Shown: positions 9,128-18,629, counted from the first letter of the stretch. The stretch is DNA of 64,000 nt from Dyella sp. C11 (GCF_003121485.1 NZ_QAVX01000002.1:124001-188000); one strand, 5' to 3'. Numbers and translations: made by a program. The notes: generated from the sequence alone by a model not told the origin.

Positions 9128-10852
9128 TCAGCCGCCCGATTGCAGGCGTGCCATCAGGCTGGCCAGGCGCGGATTGTTCGGCGCCAGCTTGCGCGCGCTG
9201 TCCAGCGCCTGCGCCGCGCTGGCGCGATCGCCGTTCTGCAACTCCTGCTCGGCCTGGTCCATCCACGCACCGGCAAGGCGCAGTCGCAGTTCACCCTGGT
9301 TCGTGTTGCCGGGCGAAAGGTCCGACAGATCCGCAAGGCGATTGCCCGCCGCAGGCAGGTTGCCACTGGACAGCGCCTGGTTGAACTGGTTCAGGGCGAG
9401 ACCCGGCAAGGCTTCCAGCCCGCGTCGCGCCGCGTCGTTGTTGCCATCCATCGCCAAGGCCTGACGATAGAGGTCGTACGCGCTGTCGCCGGGCGGCAGC
9501 ATCAGGTTGCCGCGACTGGCAGCCGCATCTGCACGCTGCACGATGCGCGCCAGCTCGGCGCTCTGCTGCGGCGTCATCGGCGGATGCTGAAGGTTGTCGC
9601 CGTTGTCGGCGGCCACATCGCCGGCGACGTCATTGGCCACCTGCGAAGCATTTGAGCGACGGCCCTCACCAAGGCGGCCACGTGCCGCGGCGAGATCGGC
9701 CGAATGCGGCGCAATGGCGGTTGCCTGGTCAAGCAACTGGCGTGCATGTGCGCTGTCGCCGTGATCGATCGCCGCGTTCGCCTGCACGATCAGGGCCTGT
9801 GCCACCTGTCCCAGGCCAGCCTTCGCATCGGCATTATCCGGATCGATGGCCAGCGCCGCCTTGAAGTGTGCCAGCGCGGTGTCGTTGCCATCACCGACGA
9901 TGCGGCCATCGCGCAGTGCGTCCTGGCCCTGCTTGATGGCGTCGGTGAGCGCACCGTTGTCCTGCTGTCCCACCTGCACCAGGGCCGCGCGCAGTTCAGG
10001 CAGTTCGGCGTAGTTGGGAAGCAGCACGGCGAGATGGTCGACCAGCGTCGACGCCGTGGTGCGGTCGCCTGCATCCAGCGCCTTGTGCACTTGCACGGCC
10101 ATGGCATCGCCAACCTTGTCCAGGCCATGCTTGGCGACGGCGTTGTTGGGATCGGCGGTAAGCACGCGGCGATACAGCGGACCGGCGCCGTCGTCGCCAT
10201 CCAGCTTGCCGGCGTCGAAGGCCTGTTGCGCCTGTTCGACCAGGCTGTCGGTGGGCACGCCATGGCTGCGTGCGGCGGCGATCGCCTGGGTCAGGCGATC
10301 CACATCGCTGCCACCACCCAGCAGTTCACGCGCGGAAACAAGCGCCTGGTCCGCCTCGTCGAGCTTGCCGGCCTGCAGCGCGGCATCGGCCTGGGCGATT
10401 TCCGCCTGCCCCACATTGCGCAAGCCATCGCGCGCGCGGTCGTTGTCCGGCTGCAAGGCGCGCGCGGCCTCGAACAGTTCACGCGCACTGGTGCCGTCGT
10501 TGCCGTCCAGGGGACCTTGCTGAAGTGCGGTTTCCGCACGCCCCAGGATGCCGTCGAGTTCGGTGTTCGGCACGAGGCCGCGCAACTTGTCCTGCCCGAT
10601 CCACAGCGACGTGCCGACGCCAATCACGATCAGCAGAACCACCGGCACCAGCCATCCGCGACGCTTGGGTCGGCGAACCGGCGGCCGGGGCGAACCACCG
10701 CCGCGGCGCAGGTCGGCATCCTGCGTGAACTTGGGCAGGCCGTCGTCCGCCTGGGACTTGGGCGCAGGTCCGTCCAGGTTGTCGAGGTTGCCAAGAGTGG
10801 GCTCGGTGCGTCCGGGCGACCCGTGGTCGTGCTGGTCTTTGCGTCCGTTCAT
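9128..10852 (-). CDS. Membrane-anchored tetratricopeptide-repeat protein
   Basis: A 574-residue protein with a charged, low-complexity cytoplasmic N-terminus. One hydrophobic helix (about residues 67-84, WLVPVVLLIVIGVGTSLWI) follows a basic RRPKRRG stop-transfer sequence. The rest is helical repeats in which a phrase like LDGDDGAGPLYRRVLTADPNNAVA recurs roughly every 80 residues, a TPR-like solenoid expected in the periplasm. Translation probably starts at the ATG at 10852, since the frame upstream has no family support. No enzymatic motif is visible; a scaffold or binding role is likely. It lies between relA and the epimerase-like gene on the same strand. Confidence 0.8.
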   Translation of the reverse strand: MNGRKDQHDHGSPGRTEPTLGNLDNLDGPAPKSQADDGLPKFTQDADLRRGGGSPRPPVRRPKRRGWLVPVVLLIVIGVGTSLWIGQDKLRGLVPNTELDGILGRAETALQQGPLDGNDGTSARELFEAARALQPDNDRARDGLRNVGQAEIAQADAALQAGKLDEADQALVSARELLGGGSDVDRLTQAIAAARSHGVPTDSLVEQAQQAFDAGKLDGDDGAGPLYRRVLTADPNNAVAKHGLDKVGDAMAVQVHKALDAGDRTTASTLVDHLAVLLPNYAELPELRAALVQVGQQDNGALTDAIKQGQDALRDGRIVGDGNDTALAHFKAALAIDPDNADAKAGLGQVAQALIVQANAAIDHGDSAHARQLLDQATAIAPHSADLAAARGRLGEGRRSNASQVANDVAGDVAADNGDNLQHPPMTPQQSAELARIVQRADAAASRGNLMLPPGDSAYDLYRQALAMDGNNDAARRGLEALPGLALNQFNQALSSGNLPAAGNRLADLSDLSPGNTNQGELRLRLAGAWMDQAEQELQNGDRASAAQALDSARKLAPNNPRLASLMARLQSGG

Positions 10853-10930
10853 GGGTTCACGTGGGTGGGGATTGAACAGCCGCAGCTTAACATTGCGCTG
10901 GCGGGCCACTCAGGCGGTAACGCGCGGCGT

Positions 10931-13063
10931 TCAGGCACCGCTGACGCGGCGCGCGTCCACCACATTGGGCAGCGCCACCAGTCGGCCGAGCAGGCCTGAG
11001 AGCTGTTCGAAGTCACGTACACGAAGGGTGAAACGCATCTCCACCTCGCCGGTTTGCGCAAACACACGGCTGGACGAGGCGATGATGTGGGTGCCCATGT
11101 TGCTGATCAGGCTGGTGACGTCCTTCTGCAGGCCCTTGCGATCGTAGCCGCGCAGTTCGATATCCACTTCATAAGCCTGCGATGCGGCCTTGCCCCACTC
11201 CACGTCGATCACGCGATCCGGATCGCGGCGGGCCAGCCGCGCCAGGCTGGGGCAATCGGCACGATGCACCGAGACGCCACGTCCACGCGTCACGAAGCCA
11301 CGCACGGGATCGCCCGGCAAGGGCTGGCAGCAGCGGGCCAGCGTGGTGAGCAGGTTGCCAATGCCTTCGATGCTGAGCGCACTCTGATCGCGCAGCGCCT
11401 GGCGTGCCTGGCTGGCGGTGGAAGGCACGGGCGGCATGGGCGGCGCGGCAGCTTCCTGCAACGCTCGCGAAATCTGGCCCGGCGCGACTTCGCCCAGCGC
11501 CAACGCGACAAGCAATTCGTCATGCGTCTTCAGATGGAAATGCGCAGGCAGCTTGCTGATGTCCGCGGCCGGCAGTGCAAGGCGCTTGATCTCCTTTTCG
11601 AAGATGGTGCGACCCGCGGCGAGATTGGCGTCGTGCGCAATGCGGCGGAACCACGTGCGTACCTTTTCCTTCGCACGCGAGGTATGCAGATAGCCGTGAT
11701 GCGTGGAGAGCCAGTCACGACTCGGCTCGGCCACCTTGGCCGTGAGCACCTCGATGCGGTCGCCACTGGTCGGCTGGAACGTCAGCGGCACAATGCGCCC
11801 ATTGACCTTCGCGCCACGGCAGCGATGACCCACTTCGGTGTGCACGTGGTAGGCGAAGTCGAGCACCGTCGCGCCACGCGGCAGGTCCACCACTTCGCCC
11901 TTGGGCGTGAGCACGTAGACGCGGTCTTCCAGCAGTTCGGTGTGCAGTTCCGCGGCAAGATCGCCTTCGCTTTCCGGACGCGGTTCCAGCAGGCGGCGCA
12001 TCCAGGCGATCTTGGCCTCGAATTCGCTGTCGCCGGTGCCGCCTTCCTTGTAACGCCAGTGCGCGGCCACGCCCAGCTCGTTGATGCGATGCATCTCGTG
12101 CGTGCGTATCTGCACTTCCAGCGTCTTGCCGCGCGGCCCGATCACCGCCGTGTGCAGCGAGCGATAGTCGTTGCCCTTCGGGCGTGCGATGTAATCGTCG
12201 AACTCGCCCGGCAGGTGCGGCCAAAGGGCATGCACCACGCCCAGCGCGCCATAGCAGTCGGCGATGGAATCGACCAGCACGCGAATGGCGCGTATGTCGT
12301 AGAGATCGGAGAACTCCAGCGCCTTGCGCTGCATCTTCTTCCAGATCGAATAAATATGCTTTGGACGTCCGGCCAGCTCTGCACGGATGCCGGCGGCTTC
12401 CAGCGAACCCTGCAAGGTGGTCAGCGATTCGCGGATGAAGTCCTCGCGATCCACACGTCGCTCGTCGAGCAGGCGTGCGATGCGCTTGTACGTATCCGGC
12501 TGCAGGTAGCGGAAACTGAGATCCTCCAGCTCCCACTTCAACTGCCAGATGCCGAGCCGGTTGGCGAGCGGCGCGTGGATGTCTCGCGTCAGGCGTGCGA
12601 GCGGTTGCCGCTCGTCGTCGGGCAGGCCACTGGCCGCACGCATGCGCGCCAGCTGCCGCGCCAGCAGGATGAACACCACGCGCAAGTCGCGAATGATCGC
12701 CAGCAACAGGCGTCGGAGGCCTTCGGCGCCGTGGTCGGCGCCATGCTGCGCATGCAGGGCCCACACGCGTTCGGCAGCCACCTGGCCGCCGACCAGACGC
12801 TGCAACTCCTGCGGCAGATGGGGTTCGCGCAGGGCCCACAGCGCAGGATCGATGCGCGACACTTCGAACCACAAGGCAGCTGCCTGGGTTTGCGTGTCGC
12901 AGCCGAGCATGGCCAGCAGCTCCAGCACGTCCACGCATTCGGCCTGGTTCATGGGCAGCAGTGCGCACGTATCCAGCGCCTCGCCCAGCACGGGCGGCAC
13001 GCTGCCGGCGCGTTCGCGCCACTCGGCGAGTCCCGAGCTTGCATGGAGGGCGGCTTGAACCAT
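10931..13063 (-). CDS. relA: (p)ppGpp synthetase RelA
   Basis: A 710-residue long RSH protein that makes (p)ppGpp on stalled ribosomes during amino-acid starvation. The N-terminal hydrolase-like region lacks the HD pair needed for ppGpp hydrolysis, as expected for RelA rather than SpoT. The synthetase domain is intact, with RPKHIYSIWKKM, DIRAIRVLV and GNDYRSLHTAV. A TGS domain follows (VYVLTPKGEVVDLPRGAT) and the C-terminus carries an ACT-type domain (about residues 635-705). The start ATG at 13063 is close to the divergent start of the secreted protein gene. The call is firm. Confidence 0.95.
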   Translation of the reverse strand: MVQAALHASSGLAEWRERAGSVPPVLGEALDTCALLPMNQAECVDVLELLAMLGCDTQTQAAALWFEVSRIDPALWALREPHLPQELQRLVGGQVAAERVWALHAQHGADHGAEGLRRLLLAIIRDLRVVFILLARQLARMRAASGLPDDERQPLARLTRDIHAPLANRLGIWQLKWELEDLSFRYLQPDTYKRIARLLDERRVDREDFIRESLTTLQGSLEAAGIRAELAGRPKHIYSIWKKMQRKALEFSDLYDIRAIRVLVDSIADCYGALGVVHALWPHLPGEFDDYIARPKGNDYRSLHTAVIGPRGKTLEVQIRTHEMHRINELGVAAHWRYKEGGTGDSEFEAKIAWMRRLLEPRPESEGDLAAELHTELLEDRVYVLTPKGEVVDLPRGATVLDFAYHVHTEVGHRCRGAKVNGRIVPLTFQPTSGDRIEVLTAKVAEPSRDWLSTHHGYLHTSRAKEKVRTWFRRIAHDANLAAGRTIFEKEIKRLALPAADISKLPAHFHLKTHDELLVALALGEVAPGQISRALQEAAAPPMPPVPSTASQARQALRDQSALSIEGIGNLLTTLARCCQPLPGDPVRGFVTRGRGVSVHRADCPSLARLARRDPDRVIDVEWGKAASQAYEVDIELRGYDRKGLQKDVTSLISNMGTHIIASSSRVFAQTGEVEMRFTLRVRDFEQLSGLLGRLVALPNVVDARRVSGA

Positions 13064-13174
13064 GCAGCTATTCTAGTGCACCCGGGGGGCACCCTAGCCA
13101 CGCATGAACGCGCGGTTCATGCCGTGTATGCTGCGCCGGCAACGCTTTCCCTTGCTCCCGATGAGGATGACCCC

Positions 13175-13651
13175 ATGCGTCTGGCTCGCCTGCTGCCCTT
13201 GCTGTTCAGTGCTGCCCTTGTTGTCCCGATGGTTTCCCTTGCTGCCGATCAATACGTGCCGCTGCAGCAGCGCATGACGCCGGAAGAGTTCAAGGCCGCG
13301 GGCCTGGACAAGCTTTCCCCGGATGAACTGAAGACCCTCGATACCTGGCTGAGTGGTCACGGCAAGGTGGTGACCAAGACGGTCGACCAGGAAGGCAAGC
13401 CCGTGTTCTATCCCAGCAGTGAAAAGGCGGGCCCGATCCAGGCGCACGTGCAGGGTGGTTTCAGCGGGTTCTCCGGCCACACCCAGTTGACGCTCGACAA
13501 CGGTCAGGTGTGGCAGCAAGTGGACAGCACCAAGCTGTCGTGCATGACCAGCCAGAACCCGAAGATCACCATTCGCCGGTCGCTGATGGGCAACTGGTTG
13601 GCCGACGTGAACGGTTGCAACGACACGGCGCCGCTCACGCGCGTGAAGTAA
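13175..13651 (+). CDS. Small secreted protein of unknown function
   Basis: A 158-residue protein with a clear Sec signal peptide: a basic start MRLAR, a hydrophobic core to about residue 20, and cleavage after SLAA. The mature part has a helical segment (MTPEEFKAAGLDKLSPDEL) and a C-terminal beta-rich half with two cysteines (SCMTS, NGCND) that could form a disulfide. The RMTPEEF...LSPEEL pattern occurs in uncharacterised Xanthomonadales exported proteins. A GAGGATGA sequence precedes the ATG at 13175. The gene diverges from relA and converges on hrpA. I do not recognise a function. Confidence 0.8.
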   Translation: MRLARLLPLLFSAALVVPMVSLAADQYVPLQQRMTPEEFKAAGLDKLSPDELKTLDTWLSGHGKVVTKTVDQEGKPVFYPSSEKAGPIQAHVQGGFSGFSGHTQLTLDNGQVWQQVDSTKLSCMTSQNPKITIRRSLMGNWLADVNGCNDTAPLTRVK

Positions 13652-13662
13652 GCCTTCTCTTT

Positions 13663-13730
13663 GTGGGAGCGCAGCCTGTGCGCGATTGGCGTGTCCATGC
13701 CTGCCAGTCGCGCACAGGCTGCGCTCCCAC
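13663..13730 (+). repeat. REP-like inverted pair, second subtype
   Basis: Two 23-base units in opposite orientation (13663-13685 and 13708-13730), starting GTGGGAGCGC and carrying GCCTGTGCGCG. The sequence differs from the doublets at 5.1 kb and 57.6 kb (GTGGG against GTAGG, and GCCTG against ACTTG), so it is a second REP subtype. It fills the 91-base gap between the convergent 13175-13651 gene and hrpA and probably forms a two-way transcript end. Confidence 0.85.
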
Positions 13731-13742
13731 AATGCTTTCGGG

Positions 13743-16700
13743 TCAGGCCAGGTTTTCCAGCGCGCGCATCAGCCGCTTCGCCGAGACCGGCTCCGGCGTC
13801 TTCAATTCCTGCGCGAACAGCGATACGCGCCATTCCTCGATCAACCAGCGCAACTCGTCGAGCCCCTGCGTGCCGGCGGCGCGATGCTTGAGGTAGTCGC
13901 GCCAGAACGGCAACACCTGCAACAGGCGCTGCTGGTCCTTTGCCGGGTCCTGCCGCAAACGCTCGGCGCGCAGGCGCATGGCCTTGAGATAACGCGGATA
14001 GTGCGCAAGGCGTGACGTCGGCAGCTCGCGCAGGAAACCCGGCGTGAGCAGCGCGTCGAATTGTTCGCGCAGGTCGTCGTAGCTGGCGCGTGCAAAACCC
14101 ATCAGTGGCGGTTGCAGCCACGACTTCAGATCGGCCTGCGCTTCGATGATCGGCTCGGCCAGCTTCAACCGTTCCACGGCCGCGCCGAACAGTTCGCGCG
14201 CCGCCTGCGTGTGCAGCGCTTCGAACTTGCCCGCGGTGCGTACATCCAGCGCGTAGCGAGCCAGCAGGTCCTGGAAGCCGCCTTCCACCAGATCCTCGCG
14301 CAGGCCATCCACGCCACCCAGCGGCGCGTACTTCAGCGCCAGCGGGTTGCCGACGGGCAGGCGACGACGCGCCTGTTTCATGTCACTGGCCAACGCATTG
14401 CGCAGCAGGCGAATCACGCCCTGCACATGCGCTTCGCGCGCCTCGTCGCTGCGCTCGAACACGCGCAACGCGACGGCATCACCCAGGTCGACGAGTGCCG
14501 GGAAGGCGAGCAAACCACCCGCTGAGCGCACCTGCGCCGGGATTTCCTCGAAATCCCAGCTGGCGACGTTCTCGCGCGTGAGCTCGATGTCCGTCTTGCG
14601 CGAGAACGCCTCGCGCGCCTGCCCTTCCCACTGCGCGCGGATGACGGCCAGGTCGCGACCCGTCGCCAGGGTCTTGCCGTTTTCGTCGTGAAGGCGATAA
14701 CGCATGCGGAAATGCGCAGGCAGTTCCACCGTATCGAATTCGGCAGCAGCGATGTCCACGCCGGTCGCGCGCTTGAGGAAAGTTGCCAGCGCCTTCGTCA
14801 GCGATTCATCGCGTGGCGCCTCCGCTTCCACGAACGCACGTGCAAAATCCGGCGCGGGCACGAAGTTGCGACGCAGCGCCTTCGGCAAGCCACGAATCAA
14901 TTCCGCCACTTTCTCGGCCAGCAAGCCGGGCACCAGCCATTCGCAACGTGCGGCAGGCAGCGCATTGAGCATGGCCAGCGGCAGGTGCAATGTCACGCCG
15001 TCTGCGTCGTCGCCTGGCACGAAGCGATATTCCAGGCGGTATTTCTGGGGCCGCTCCTGCGCATCCTGCGCTCGCGGCACTCGACCATCCATGGTCATCG
15101 GTGGAACATCGAGCGACGCCGGGAACGCCTTGGGGTCCAGCCCAGCACCACCGCTCATCACATCGTCAAGCGACCAGCGCAGCGCGGCCTGTTCCGCCGG
15201 ACGCGCCTTGCGATACCACGCATCCAGCGCGCGGCTATCGGCGATGTCCTGCGGCAGCTTGCCTTCGAAGAAGCCGACGAGTTCGTCTTCGCTGCGCAGC
15301 AGGCCTTCCCGGCGCTGCTTGGCTTCGATGCCGCGTGCGTCTTCGAGCACGCGCAGGTTGGCGCGCACGAAGTCGGCTCGCGCGTCGATGTCGCCGCGCG
15401 CCAGCGCCTCGCGCAGGAAGATCTGATGCGCCAGCGCCGGGTCCTGTTTCTGGAACGTCACCGGGCGACGCTCGACCAGCGTCAGCCCGAACAGACTTAC
15501 CTGCTCGTAAGCGACCACGTGACCGCGCTTGCGCGACCAGTGCGCATCGCGGCACGACGAGCGCAACAGATGCGCCGCCTGCTGCTCGATCCACACTGGC
15601 TCGATGCGGGCGCACATCATGCCCCACACGCGACCACCCACGTCGAGGATCTGCGCGGCGAAGATCCAGTTGGGTGGGACTTTGGATAGCGCCGAACCAG
15701 GGAACACCTGGAAGCGGCGTTCGCGTGTGCTGCGATAGACGCCCTTCTCGTCCTTGTGGCCGACCTGCGTGGGCAAGCCCGTCAGCAGACTGCGATGGAT
15801 GGCTTCGTATTGCTTCGCCGCCTCGTCGCCGTCACTCCCTCTCCCCTCCGGGGAGAGGGCTGGGGTGAGGGGTGGGTGCTCGCGGGAACCCCGCCTACCC
15901 GAGTTCTTTTCAACAGCCACGACCTTGGCTTGCGAAGCGCCCCGCGAGGCTCGCCCCTCACCCCGCCCCTCTCCCCGGAGGGAAGAGGGAGAGTCCAAGG
16001 TCCAGCCAAGCTCCTGCACCACCAGCAGCAACTGCCGATGCAGCTCGCGCCATTCGCGCATGCGCATGAAGCTCAGGAAGTGCCGCGAGCACCAGTCGCG
16101 CAACTTCGATTGCGTGAGTTCCTCGTGCGCCTTGCCGTACTCGCGCCACAGATTGAGCACACCCACGAAATCGGATTTTGGATCGGCAAACGCCGCATGC
16201 GCCGCATCGGCCTGTTGCCGTGCATCGGCCGGACGTTCGCGAGGGTCCTGGATGCTGAGGAACGACACGATGGCCATCAGTTCGCGCAGGCTGTGCAACT
16301 GCTGTGCTTCGACCAGCATGCGCGCCAGCTGCACGTCGATGGGCAACCTGGCGACAGTGCGGCCAATGGCCGTCAGGCGGCGCGCGTCGTCGATCGCGGA
16401 AATTTCGGCGAGCCGGCGATAGCCATCCGCCACGACGCGCGGGTCGGGCGCTTCCAGGAACGGGAAGTCCTCCACCTCACCCAGCTGCAGCGACAGCATG
16501 CGCAGGATGACGTTGGCCAGCGACGAGCGCAGCAGCTCCGGATCGGTATACGCGGCGCGGCTTTCGTAGTCGGCTTCGTCGTACAGCCGATAGCAGATGC
16601 CCGGTCCCACGCGACCGCAGCGGCCCTTGCGCTGGTCGGCCGCGGCCCGGGAAATCGGTTCGACGTGCAGGCGCTCCAACTGGCTGCGCTGGCTGTAACG

Positions 16701-17846
16701 CTTGACGCGCGCCTGTCCCGTGTCCACCACATAACGAATGCGCGGCACCGTCAGCGAGGTTTCCGCCACGTTGGTGGCGAGCACCACGCGGCGCTTGGTG
16801 CCGGGCTTGAACACGCGGTCCTGATCGCCGGCCGACAACCGCGCGTAGAGCGGCAGCACTTCGGTCTCGCGGTATTGGCGGCGCGACAGCAACAAGTGCG
16901 CGTCGCGGATTTCTCGCTCACCAGGCAGGAAGATCAGCACGTCGCCGCGCGGATCGTCGTGCGTAATTTCATCCAGCACGGCCGCCACATGGTCCGCACC
17001 ACCCTGTTGCAGGTCGCCTGCCCGCTGATTGCGTCGCGCGGCGACCTCGTCAACGGAACGCCAGCGCACTTCCACCGGATAGGTGCGGCCCTCCACGGAG
17101 ACGATGGGCGCACCATCGAAATGCTCCGCGAAGCGTTCCGTATCGATGGTGGCGGACGTCACGATGATCTTCAGCGATGGCCGCTTTACCGCCAGGCGCT
17201 TCAGATAGCCGAGCAGGAAATCAATGTTGAGGCTGCGCTCGTGCGCCTCGTCGATGATGATGGTGTCGTACGCGCTCAGCCACGGATCGCCCTGCGTCTC
17301 GGCAAGCAGGATGCCGTCCGTCATGAACTTGATCAGCGAGCGATCGGATACCTGGTCGTTGAAGCGCACCTGGAAACCGACCTGGTCGCCCAGCTGCGTT
17401 CCCAATTCTTCCGCTACGCGACGTGCCACGGATCGCGCGGCCAGGCGTCGCGGCTGCGTACAGCCGATCATGCCGGCCTCGCCACGACCGGCCGCGAGGC
17501 ACAGCTTGGGCAGCTGCGTGGTCTTGCCGGAGCCGGTTTCGCCGGCAATCACCACCACCTGGTGCTTGCGGATCAGCTCGACGATTTCGTCGGCACGCGC
17601 GGTGATGGGCAGCGATTCGTCGAGGCGAATCGCCGGCTTGGCGTCGGCGCGTGCCTTGCGCCGAGCGAGCGAGGCGTCGATATCCGCGGTGAGCGCGGCC
17701 AGCTTCTTTTCGTCAAAGCGGCGCGTCAGCTCGCGCCACCGGCCGAGCAAACGGCCATAGTCGCGGCTGGACACGTCGTCGAGCGCCTGGCGCAGCGGAC
17801 GCAGACGCGCGTCGGTGGAGGCGGCGTTGGATGCAGTGGAGGTCAT
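13743..17846 (-). CDS. hrpA: ATP-dependent RNA helicase HrpA (with in-frame repeat insertion)
   Basis: A DEAH-box helicase of 1367 residues from the ATG at 17846; it acts on RNA, and in E. coli HrpA rescues stalled ribosomes. Visible motifs are Walker A (GETGSGKTTQLPK), DEAH (IIIDEAHERS), SATI (TSATID) and motif VI (QRKGRCGRVGPG), followed by the HrpA-specific C-terminal region (RRNFVPAPDFARAF). The coding sequence carries an inserted palindromic element (15835-15993) encoding about 53 extra residues in a linker between the helicase core and the conserved segment YEAIHRSLLTGLP. The frame is intact on both sides, so the gene should still be functional. An open frame continues upstream of 17846 without conserved sequence. 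Confidence 0.93.
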   Translation of the reverse strand: MTSTASNAASTDARLRPLRQALDDVSSRDYGRLLGRWRELTRRFDEKKLAALTADIDASLARRKARADAKPAIRLDESLPITARADEIVELIRKHQVVVIAGETGSGKTTQLPKLCLAAGRGEAGMIGCTQPRRLAARSVARRVAEELGTQLGDQVGFQVRFNDQVSDRSLIKFMTDGILLAETQGDPWLSAYDTIIIDEAHERSLNIDFLLGYLKRLAVKRPSLKIIVTSATIDTERFAEHFDGAPIVSVEGRTYPVEVRWRSVDEVAARRNQRAGDLQQGGADHVAAVLDEITHDDPRGDVLIFLPGEREIRDAHLLLSRRQYRETEVLPLYARLSAGDQDRVFKPGTKRRVVLATNVAETSLTVPRIRYVVDTGQARVKRYSQRSQLERLHVEPISRAAADQRKGRCGRVGPGICYRLYDEADYESRAAYTDPELLRSSLANVILRMLSLQLGEVEDFPFLEAPDPRVVADGYRRLAEISAIDDARRLTAIGRTVARLPIDVQLARMLVEAQQLHSLRELMAIVSFLSIQDPRERPADARQQADAAHAAFADPKSDFVGVLNLWREYGKAHEELTQSKLRDWCSRHFLSFMRMREWRELHRQLLLVVQELGWTLDSPSSLRGEGRGEGRASRGASQAKVVAVEKNSGRRGSREHPPLTPALSPEGRGSDGDEAAKQYEAIHRSLLTGLPTQVGHKDEKGVYRSTRERRFQVFPGSALSKVPPNWIFAAQILDVGGRVWGMMCARIEPVWIEQQAAHLLRSSCRDAHWSRKRGHVVAYEQVSLFGLTLVERRPVTFQKQDPALAHQIFLREALARGDIDARADFVRANLRVLEDARGIEAKQRREGLLRSEDELVGFFEGKLPQDIADSRALDAWYRKARPAEQAALRWSLDDVMSGGAGLDPKAFPASLDVPPMTMDGRVPRAQDAQERPQKYRLEYRFVPGDDADGVTLHLPLAMLNALPAARCEWLVPGLLAEKVAELIRGLPKALRRNFVPAPDFARAFVEAEAPRDESLTKALATFLKRATGVDIAAAEFDTVELPAHFRMRYRLHDENGKTLATGRDLAVIRAQWEGQAREAFSRKTDIELTRENVASWDFEEIPAQVRSAGGLLAFPALVDLGDAVALRVFERSDEAREAHVQGVIRLLRNALASDMKQARRRLPVGNPLALKYAPLGGVDGLREDLVEGGFQDLLARYALDVRTAGKFEALHTQAARELFGAAVERLKLAEPIIEAQADLKSWLQPPLMGFARASYDDLREQFDALLTPGFLRELPTSRLAHYPRYLKAMRLRAERLRQDPAKDQQRLLQVLPFWRDYLKHRAAGTQGLDELRWLIEEWRVSLFAQELKTPEPVSAKRLMRALENLA
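15835..15993. mobile_element. Short palindromic-arm element inside hrpA (MITE-like, copy A)
   Basis: About 159 bases bounded by two inverted arms. Each arm has a 10-base stem CCCTCTCCCC (or one-base variant) around a three-base loop (15837-15859 and 15967-15989), with GGGGTGAGGGG on the inner side. The left arm continues into GGGTGCTCGCG, which is also found at the nuclease-start side of the DUF559-bearing copy at 36700-37156. The roughly 58-base core carries no gene. The length is a multiple of three and contains no stop in the hrpA frame, so hrpA reads through it. The exact ends and any target-site duplication could not be fixed by eye. Confidence 0.85.
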
Positions 17847-18016
17847 CGGACCGCACATGATAGCCGGTGAGAAGCCTGCCAGCGCCCTGCGCCTGTGCCG
17901 GCCCTGCTGGCGTCCTCTCTCACCAGCCCGTTCGCGCTGCGGCGGGTTGCCGCGTGTCGGTCGATTTTCGCGCCCGACGTCGCCAGCTTGAACATGACAC
18001 CCCCAGCGAACCAGCA

Positions 18017-18053
18017 ATAGGCACGAGCTATCACCGGCATCGGAAGGATTCAT
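18017..18053 (+). promoter_or_regulatory. OxyR-like binding site upstream of dps
   Basis: The bases read ATAG-N7-CTAT-N7-ATCG-N7-TCAT. The OxyR consensus is ATAG-N7-CTAT-N7-ATAG-N7-CTAT, so all three seven-base spacers are exact, the first two blocks match fully, and the last two differ by one or two bases. It lies 70 bases before the dps start, where it could cover a -35 region. dps is a classic OxyR target in enterobacteria. The assignment is a motif match, not a demonstrated site. Confidence 0.6.
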
Positions 18054-18122
18054 TTCCTCGATTCAAGAGGGCTCACTAAGCTGGCTCCAGGTTCGATCCC
18101 CACCCCTCCAAAGGAGCACGTC

Positions 18123-18590
18123 ATGGCCATTTCCATCGGTATCGCCAAGAAGGACCGGGAACAGATCGGCGAACAGCTGTCCAAGCTGCTGGCCGACACG
18201 TATTCGCTGTACCTGAAGACCCACAGCTTCCACTGGAACATCACCGGGCCGCAGTTCAACAGCCTGCACACGATGTTCGAGACCCAATACAACGAGTTGT
18301 GGCTGGCCGCGGATGAAGTAGCCGAACGCATCCGCACGCTGGACGTGTTTGCGCCGGGCTCCTATAGCCAGTTCGGCAAGCTCAGCTCCATCAAGGAAGA
18401 GCCCGGCGTGCCGGACTGGAAGGACATGGTGGGCCAGCTGGTCGAAGGTCACGAGATTGCCGCCCACACCGCACGCCAGGTCATCAAGGTGGCCGACGAG
18501 GGCGGCGACGAAGGCACCGCCGACATCGTCACCGGGCGCCTGAAAGAGCACGAAAAGACCGCCTGGATGTTGCGCTCGCTGCTCAAGTAA
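18123..18590 (+). CDS. dps: DNA-protecting ferritin-like protein Dps
   Basis: A 155-residue Dps of the ferritin fold. It forms dodecamers that oxidise and store iron with hydrogen peroxide and shield DNA in stationary phase. The first helix carries the ferroxidase histidine in [13 protein letters not shown], and the partner acidic residues lie in [13 protein letters not shown]. The length fits the family, and a strong AAAGGAG lies eight bases before the ATG. The gene stands alone; an OxyR-like motif lies upstream (18017-18053) and a hairpin downstream, so it is probably a peroxide-responsive single-gene transcript. Confidence 0.95.
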   Translation: MAISIGIAKKDREQIGEQLSKLLADTYSLYLKTHSFHWNITGPQFNSLHTMFETQYNELWLAADEVAERIRTLDVFAPGSYSQFGKLSSIKEEPGVPDWKDMVGQLVEGHEIAAHTARQVIKVADEGGDEGTADIVTGRLKEHEKTAWMLRSLLK

Positions 18591-18598
18591 ACGCAGCC

Positions 18599-18629
18599 CG
18601 TCCCTGCGAGGGCACCCCTCTCAGGGACG
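18599..18629. terminator. Hairpin between convergent dps and methyltransferase genes
   Basis: CGTCCCTG pairs with CAGGGACG, and inside it GAGGG pairs with CCCTC around a CAC loop. It overlaps the stop codon of the methyltransferase gene and follows the dps stop by nine bases. There is no T tract, so intrinsic termination is uncertain. Confidence 0.5.

Noticed and set aside
10931-13063. RelA with a missing HD motif as an anomaly
   Set aside because: Loss of the hydrolase residues is normal for RelA, as opposed to SpoT.
13743-17846. hrpA as a pseudogene disrupted by a repeat
   Set aside because: The insertion keeps the frame and all helicase motifs and the C-terminal region are intact on both sides.
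15756-17870. A long open frame on the plus strand opposite hrpA
   Set aside because: It is the codon-bias shadow of hrpA; no start signal or domain is recognisable.
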